From contig DASCQM010000006.1 in NCBI GenBank assembly GCA_036013055.1, positions 124,001 to 188,000 of the forward strand: 64,000 nt of DNA. Reading direction: 5' to 3'. Shown here one piece after another: positions 60,189 through 64,000 of the stretch. The notes beneath the pieces were generated by a model. It saw only the letters and a list, made by a program, of their open reading frames with translations. It was not told the origin of the DNA and made no database searches. Source of the DNA: SHYR01 sp036013055. Lineage in GTDB: Bacteria > Chloroflexota > Dehalococcoidia > UBA2979. Each line of letters starts with the position of its first letter. Position 1 is the first letter of the stretch. A program made the translations under genes and the position numbers.

Positions 60189-61058
60189 TTAGTTCGCCGC
60201 CCGGTACTGTTCAGCGAAGCGACCGATCATGTCGACGTGTTCCTGCGGCGACGTGAGGCCGAGGTTCGACGTGAAGAGCGCGACGTGCGTTGCACCGACC
60301 GCCTCCATCCGCGCTGCTTCGGCGAGCTGCTCTTCGACATCTGCGCCGACCGTGATCGACGCTTGCAGGCCGATCGTCGACGGGTCGCGCCCGGCGCTCG
60401 CGGCGACGGAGCGGATGCGGTCGATGCCGGTTTGCACCTCGTCGGCCGCGCGCCGCAGCGGGAACCAGCCGTCGCCGATCTCGCCGACGCGGTCGAGCAC
60501 GCGCTCGTGACTGCCGCCCATCCAGATCGGCAGCGTTCCGCCGAAGGGGCGGGGTCTGATCCCCGCCTTGGTGACGTGGTGCCAGCGGCCTTCGAACGAG
60601 ATCGCGGTCTCGCGCCAGAGTGAGCGCAGCAGTGCGATCTGCTCTTCCATGCGCCGCCCGCGGTTGTGGAAATCTTCGCCCAGCGCCTCGTATTCGACGG
60701 CGTTCCAGCCGGTGCCGACGCCGAGGATGAAGCGACCGCCTGAGAGCACATCGAGCTCCGCCGCCTGCTTGGCGACGAGCACGGTCTGACGCTGCGGCAG
60801 GATCAGGACTCCGGTCATCAACTCGACACGCTCGGTCACCGCTGCGAGGTAGCCGAACGTCGGGAACGGGTCGGGCCACTCGTGCTCGTGCGTGTAGGGG
60901 CCGGTCCAGCCGCCGGGGCGATCGGGATCCGCGCCCAGCACGTGTTCGCCCATCGCGATGCGGTCGTAGCCCGCAGCCTCCGCCGCCTGCGCCCAGTCGC
61001 GCAGCACGCCCGGATCCGAGCCAAGCTCGTTTGAGGCGTAGAACGCCGTCAGCTTCAT
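60189..61058 (-). CDS. LLM-class (F420-dependent) oxidoreductase, second of tandem pair
   Basis: A 289-residue bacterial-luciferase-like TIM barrel. It has GSDPGVLRDWAQAAEAAGYD, LILPQRQTVLVAKQAAELD, LSGGRFILGVGTGWNAVEY and LPIWMGGSHERVLDRV, the usual block order of F420-dependent members. It is a close paralogue of the upstream gene, and its ATG overlaps that gene's stop (61055-61058), so the pair is translationally coupled. Cofactor type is inferred from family, and the substrate is unknown. Confidence 0.92.
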   Translation of the reverse strand: MKLTAFYASNELGSDPGVLRDWAQAAEAAGYDRIAMGEHVLGADPDRPGGWTGPYTHEHEWPDPFPTFGYLAAVTERVELMTGVLILPQRQTVLVAKQAAELDVLSGGRFILGVGTGWNAVEYEALGEDFHNRGRRMEEQIALLRSLWRETAISFEGRWHHVTKAGIRPRPFGGTLPIWMGGSHERVLDRVGEIGDGWFPLRRAADEVQTGIDRIRSVAASAGRDPSTIGLQASITVGADVEEQLAEAARMEAVGATHVALFTSNLGLTSPQEHVDMIGRFAEQYRAAN

Positions 61059-61921
61059 GAGTACGCCTCGATGAACGAGCGCGTCGCTGCGATGTGCTGC
61101 GCGGTCGTCGTGAAGCCGCCGCCCATCGTGTTCACCGAGATGTGTGTCGCTCCCGCTTCTTCAAACTGGCGGGCCAGTTCGGCGGCCTCGGCCGCCATCG
61201 TGGGACTGGTCACGGTCACGCGGCTCTCGACGCCGATCTCCGCCGGATCGCGTCCGGCGGCGCGTGCCGCTCGATGCATCGGCTCGATCGCGCTGGCGAG
61301 ATCGCCCGGATCACGGACCTGTGGGAACCAGCCATCGGCGAGGCGTCCGGTGCGCTCGACGACCACTTTGGACATGCCGCCCATCCAGATCGGGATCGTG
61401 CCGTCCGGCGGCAGCGGGTTGATGCCGGCCTTCGTGACGCGGTGCCAGTTGCCCTCGAACGAGATCACGGGGCGCGCCCAGAGCGCACGCAGCAGCGCGA
61501 TCTGCTCCTCGATGCGTCGCCCGCGGTTGCGAAAGTTCTCGTTCAGGCCCTCGAACTCGACGCTGTTCCAGCCGACGCCAACGCCGAGCCGCAGCCGTCC
61601 GCCGCTGAGCACCTGCAGCTGCGAGGCCTGTTTGGCGACCAGAACCGTCTGCCGCTGCGGCAAGATCACGATGCCCGTGACGAGCTCGATGCGCTCGGTC
61701 AGGCCGGCGAGATAACCGAAGAGCGTGAGTGGCTCATGGAAGAGCGTCTCGTGGTCGTAAGGGCCGGTGAATCCGCCCGGTCGGTCGCGTTCCGCGCCCA
61801 GCACGTGGTCATAGGCGAGCAGATGCTCGTATCCGGCACCCTCGACAGCCTGAGCGTAGTCGCGGATGGCCGTCGGATCGCTGCCGATCTCGGTCTGTGG
61901 GAAGACGACACCGAGTTGCAT
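61055..61921 (-). CDS. LLM-class (F420-dependent) oxidoreductase, first of tandem pair
   Basis: A 288-residue paralogue of the next gene with the same blocks: LGVVFPQTEIGSDPTAIRDY, VILPQRQTVLVAKQASQLQ, LSGGRLRLGVGVGWNSVEF and IPIWMGGMSKVVVERTG. A recent tandem duplication is evident from the matching order and length. It opens the leftward run LLM-LLM-M20 peptidase. Expected to be an F420- or FMN-dependent hydride transfer enzyme or monooxygenase. Confidence 0.92.
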   Translation of the reverse strand: MQLGVVFPQTEIGSDPTAIRDYAQAVEGAGYEHLLAYDHVLGAERDRPGGFTGPYDHETLFHEPLTLFGYLAGLTERIELVTGIVILPQRQTVLVAKQASQLQVLSGGRLRLGVGVGWNSVEFEGLNENFRNRGRRIEEQIALLRALWARPVISFEGNWHRVTKAGINPLPPDGTIPIWMGGMSKVVVERTGRLADGWFPQVRDPGDLASAIEPMHRAARAAGRDPAEIGVESRVTVTSPTMAAEAAELARQFEEAGATHISVNTMGGGFTTTAQHIAATRSFIEAYS

Positions 61922-62082
61922 ACACGGCTCCTGGCACGCTGGATGTCATTTCTTGCGACGGGCCGCATCTTTGGCGCGAGGCGGAGCGGGTGTCAAACGT
62001 GCCACATCTCGCGCGAGCGTGGTGCTAGCCTCCATCGCGACCGCTGGTCGATGCGAATTGGGGCATCCATGGGCGCACGTCG

Positions 62083-62979
62083 ATGACGCCTCGTCACCTG
62101 ATCGTGCTCGCGGTCGCCGTCGTCGCGGTCTCGTGGGCGGCGCCGCTGATTCGCCTTGCCGAGGCCCCGGCGATCGTCGTCGCAGCGCTGCGGCTCTCGA
62201 TGGCTGCGCCACCGGTGATGGGCGCGGCGCTGCTGCGACGTCGCGGCGAGTTGCGATCGCTGCCGCGGGTCGATCTGGCGGTAATGGTGCTGGCCGGACT
62301 GGCGCTGGCGGGGCACTTCGCGTTCTGGGTCGCGGCCGTGCAGCGGACGTCGTTGATCACCAGCGTCGTGCTGGTCACGACGCAGCCGCTGTTCGTCTCC
62401 ATCGGCGCGTGGATCTTCCTTCGCGAGCGACCATCGAGGATGGCGCTGATCGCGATCGGCATCGCCTCCGCCGGGGCTGCGCTGCTGGCGAGCGGCGACT
62501 TCGACGATCGCGGCTCGCTGACGGGTGACCTCTTTGCCGTGATCGGCGCGATGCTCGCGAGCACCTACCTCGTTGCCGGGCGGCGAGCGCGGGCGAGTCT
62601 CTCCAACCTCTCGTACATCGCCGTCGTCAACTCGATCGCGGCGCTACTGCTGCTGCTCGGCGTGCTGCTCAGCGGTGAGACGCTTCGCGGGCACCCGCGT
62701 GATGCCTATCTCTACATCCTGCTGCTCGCGATCGTGCCACAACTGATCGGGCACAGTTCGTTCACGTGGGCGCTGGGATTCATCCCGGCCGTTGTGGTCG
62801 CGATCGCGATCCTCGGCGAGCCGGTCGGGGCGACGTTGATCGCGGCGACGATCCTCGATGAGGTGCCTACACTGCTCGAATGGATCGGCAGCGCCATCGT
62901 GCTGCTCGGGGTCTACGTCGGGTTGCGGAGCACTGCGATGCCGTCCGAGCGGGAGGGCAGGGCGCCGATTGAACTCTGA
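62083..62979 (+). CDS. EamA/DMT-family transporter
   Basis: A 298-residue protein with ten hydrophobic spans arranged as two EamA repeats. The first half has SWAAPLIRLAEAPAIVVAALR and the FWVAAVQRTSLITSVVLVTTQPLFV helix; the second has LVAGRRARASLS, then GHSSFTWALGFIPAVVVAIAILGEPVGATL. DMT proteins export or import amino acids, drugs or metabolites; the substrate is unknown. It is divergent from the LLM pair. Confidence 0.9.
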   Translation: MTPRHLIVLAVAVVAVSWAAPLIRLAEAPAIVVAALRLSMAAPPVMGAALLRRRGELRSLPRVDLAVMVLAGLALAGHFAFWVAAVQRTSLITSVVLVTTQPLFVSIGAWIFLRERPSRMALIAIGIASAGAALLASGDFDDRGSLTGDLFAVIGAMLASTYLVAGRRARASLSNLSYIAVVNSIAALLLLLGVLLSGETLRGHPRDAYLYILLLAIVPQLIGHSSFTWALGFIPAVVVAIAILGEPVGATLIAATILDEVPTLLEWIGSAIVLLGVYVGLRSTAMPSEREGRAPIEL

Positions 62980-63064
62980 CCGGCCGCACTGGTACGAATC
63001 ACACTGACAGACGCGATCCCGAAGCCAACCCGCTGCAGACCACCCGACTGTTGAGAGGTGCCTG

Positions 63065-64000
63065 ATGACCGGTCCACTGAACGATGTTCGAATCCTTGAC
63101 CTGACATGGGTACTGTCCGGCCCCTTCTGCACAATGACGCTCTCCGACCTGGGGGCCGACGTGATCAAGTGCGAGCGACCGCCGTATGGCGACAACGCCC
63201 GCGCCACCGGCCCGGTGATCGATGGCGAGTCCGGCTACTTCTTCAGCGTGAACCGCGGCAAGCGCAGCATCTCCATTGACCTGCGCACCGACGAAGGCAA
63301 GGACCTCTTCCGGCAGCTCGTCGCTGAAGTCGATGTCGTCGTCGAGAACTTCACACCGGGGGCGATGGGTCGGCTGGGGCTCGACTACGAGGCGCTCTCC
63401 GCGGAGAACCCGCGCCTGATCTACTGCGCGGTCTCCGGATTCGGCCAGACCGGCCCCCTGCGCGACCGTTCGGCGCTCGACGTGATCGTGCAAGGCATGG
63501 GCGGGATCATGTCGATCACGGGCGAGCCGGGCGGCGGCCCGGTGCGCGTCGGAACGTCGCTCGGCGACGTCGCGGCGGGACTCTACGCGTCGATCGGCAT
63601 CCTCTCGGCGCTGCACGAGCGTGAGCGATCGGGGCAGGGACAGCTCGTCGACATCTCGATGCTCGACTGCCAGATCGCGATCCAGGAGAACGCGTTCATG
63701 CGCTATCACGTCACCGGCGAGGTGCCGCAGCGGCTCGGCACGCGCCACCCGACGGCGGTGCCGTTCCAGGCGTTCGAGACGGCGGATGGGCACCTCGTGC
63801 TCGCGCTCGCGTGGGAGGTACCCGACCAGTGGTCGCTGCTCTGCGCGGAACTCGACATCATCGAGATTGCCGACGACGAGCGATTCTCGACCGGCCGGGC
63901 GCGCGCCCAGCACCACGCCGAGCTGGAGCCAATCATGGCGAAGGCGTTCCTCGCTGATACAACGGAGCACTGGGTGGAGCGCCTCTTGCCGTTTGGTATC
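63065..64000 (+). CDS. CaiB/BaiF family CoA transferase (3' part cut by window edge)
   Basis: ATG 63065 follows GAGAGGTG at good spacing; 312 residues are visible before the right edge. LNDVRILDLTWVLSGPFCTM, LGADVIKCERP, KRSISIDLRTDEGKDLF, FGQTGPLRD and a catalytic-helix region GQLVDISMLDCQ are present. Here both acidic positions are Asp, unlike the other family members in the window. The missing C-terminal part would contain the rest of the small domain. Substrate unknown. Confidence 0.92.
   Translation, partial: MTGPLNDVRILDLTWVLSGPFCTMTLSDLGADVIKCERPPYGDNARATGPVIDGESGYFFSVNRGKRSISIDLRTDEGKDLFRQLVAEVDVVVENFTPGAMGRLGLDYEALSAENPRLIYCAVSGFGQTGPLRDRSALDVIVQGMGGIMSITGEPGGGPVRVGTSLGDVAAGLYASIGILSALHERERSGQGQLVDISMLDCQIAIQENAFMRYHVTGEVPQRLGTRHPTAVPFQAFETADGHLVLALAWEVPDQWSLLCAELDIIEIADDERFSTGRARAQHHAELEPIMAKAFLADTTEHWVERLLPFGI

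Noticed and set aside
1..64000. tRNA, rRNA, CRISPR or insertion sequence.
   Set aside because: No cloverleaf, ribosomal, spaced-repeat or transposase signal was seen in the intergenic regions or frames.

Overview
The window is about 64 kb of GC-rich (roughly 65%), densely coded bacterial chromosome. No rRNA, tRNA, CRISPR array, transposase or phage gene was found, and no gene-free stretch exceeds 300 bases. Gene content suggests a free-living aerobic heterotroph: many CaiB/BaiF CoA transferases, two LLM-type (probably F420-dependent) oxidoreductases, a molybdenum hydroxylase, thiamine-diphosphate acyl-CoA lyases, an acyl-CoA dehydrogenase, ThyX rather than ThyA, and TlpA/DUF3179/cupredoxin lipoproteins with Thr/Pro/Ala-rich linkers. 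This mix fits Chloroflexota (Dehalococcoidia/SAR202-like lineages) best. That placement is inference from gene families, because no marker RNA is present.

Layout. 1-4.3 kb: leftward molybdenum hydroxylase operon (FAD, 2Fe-2S and molybdopterin subunits, then a MocA-like cytidylyltransferase cut by the window edge). 4.4-9.4 kb: leftward housekeeping genes (IscU-type scaffold, MidA methyltransferase, GDPD-like, YjbQ, SirB1-like, PlsY, small membrane protein). 9.4-13.2 kb: MFS transporter, FG-GAP-like lipoprotein, and an aquaporin with a recognisable promoter, three 11-bp upstream repeats, a structured 3' RNA and a terminator. 13.2-16.6 kb: dut, two ferredoxins, a degenerate receiver protein, nfo, a small unknown. 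16.7-22.1 kb: leftward operon of nitronate monooxygenase, two CaiB/BaiF proteins and a TPP lyase. 22.3-29.8 kb: two MFS transporters with long disordered tails flanking Nudix/thyX, then a cyclophilin. 29.8-34 kb: leftward fabF, an alpha/beta hydrolase without its nucleophilic serine, a BNR-repeat protein and a sirtuin. 34.1-40.8 kb: rightward thiol-redox genes, a tandem CaiB/BaiF fusion, and an acyl-CoA carboxylase pair (BCCP and carboxyltransferase). 40.9-47.9 kb: SDR, CaiB/BaiF, histidine phosphatase, oxalyl/2-hydroxyacyl-CoA lyase, NYN/YacP protein, acyl-CoA dehydrogenase, cupredoxin. 48-55.9 kb: PEP-utilising phosphotransferase, amidase, gamma-glutamyltransferase, PPOX protein, membrane protein. 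56-58 kb: a thioredoxin-like protein translationally coupled to a Crp/Fnr regulator, then an exported thioredoxin-like lipoprotein. 58-64 kb: 3-hydroxyacyl-CoA dehydrogenase, M20 peptidase, two LLM enzymes, an EamA transporter and a CaiB/BaiF gene cut by the window end.

The most notable observation is the lipoprotein at 57348-57926. Its single frame is interrupted only by one TGA, exactly where the first redox cysteine of a thioredoxin CxxC should be (W-TGA-P-F-C), and a short hairpin with GU in its loop lies 26 nt downstream, as expected of a bacterial SECIS element. It is best read as an undescribed selenocysteine-containing thioredoxin-like lipoprotein. Several genes act around acyl-CoA and C1 chemistry: CaiB/BaiF enzymes accompany two different TPP-dependent lyases (HACL1-like and HACL2/ILVBL-like), suggesting activation and one-carbon cleavage of 2-hydroxy acids.
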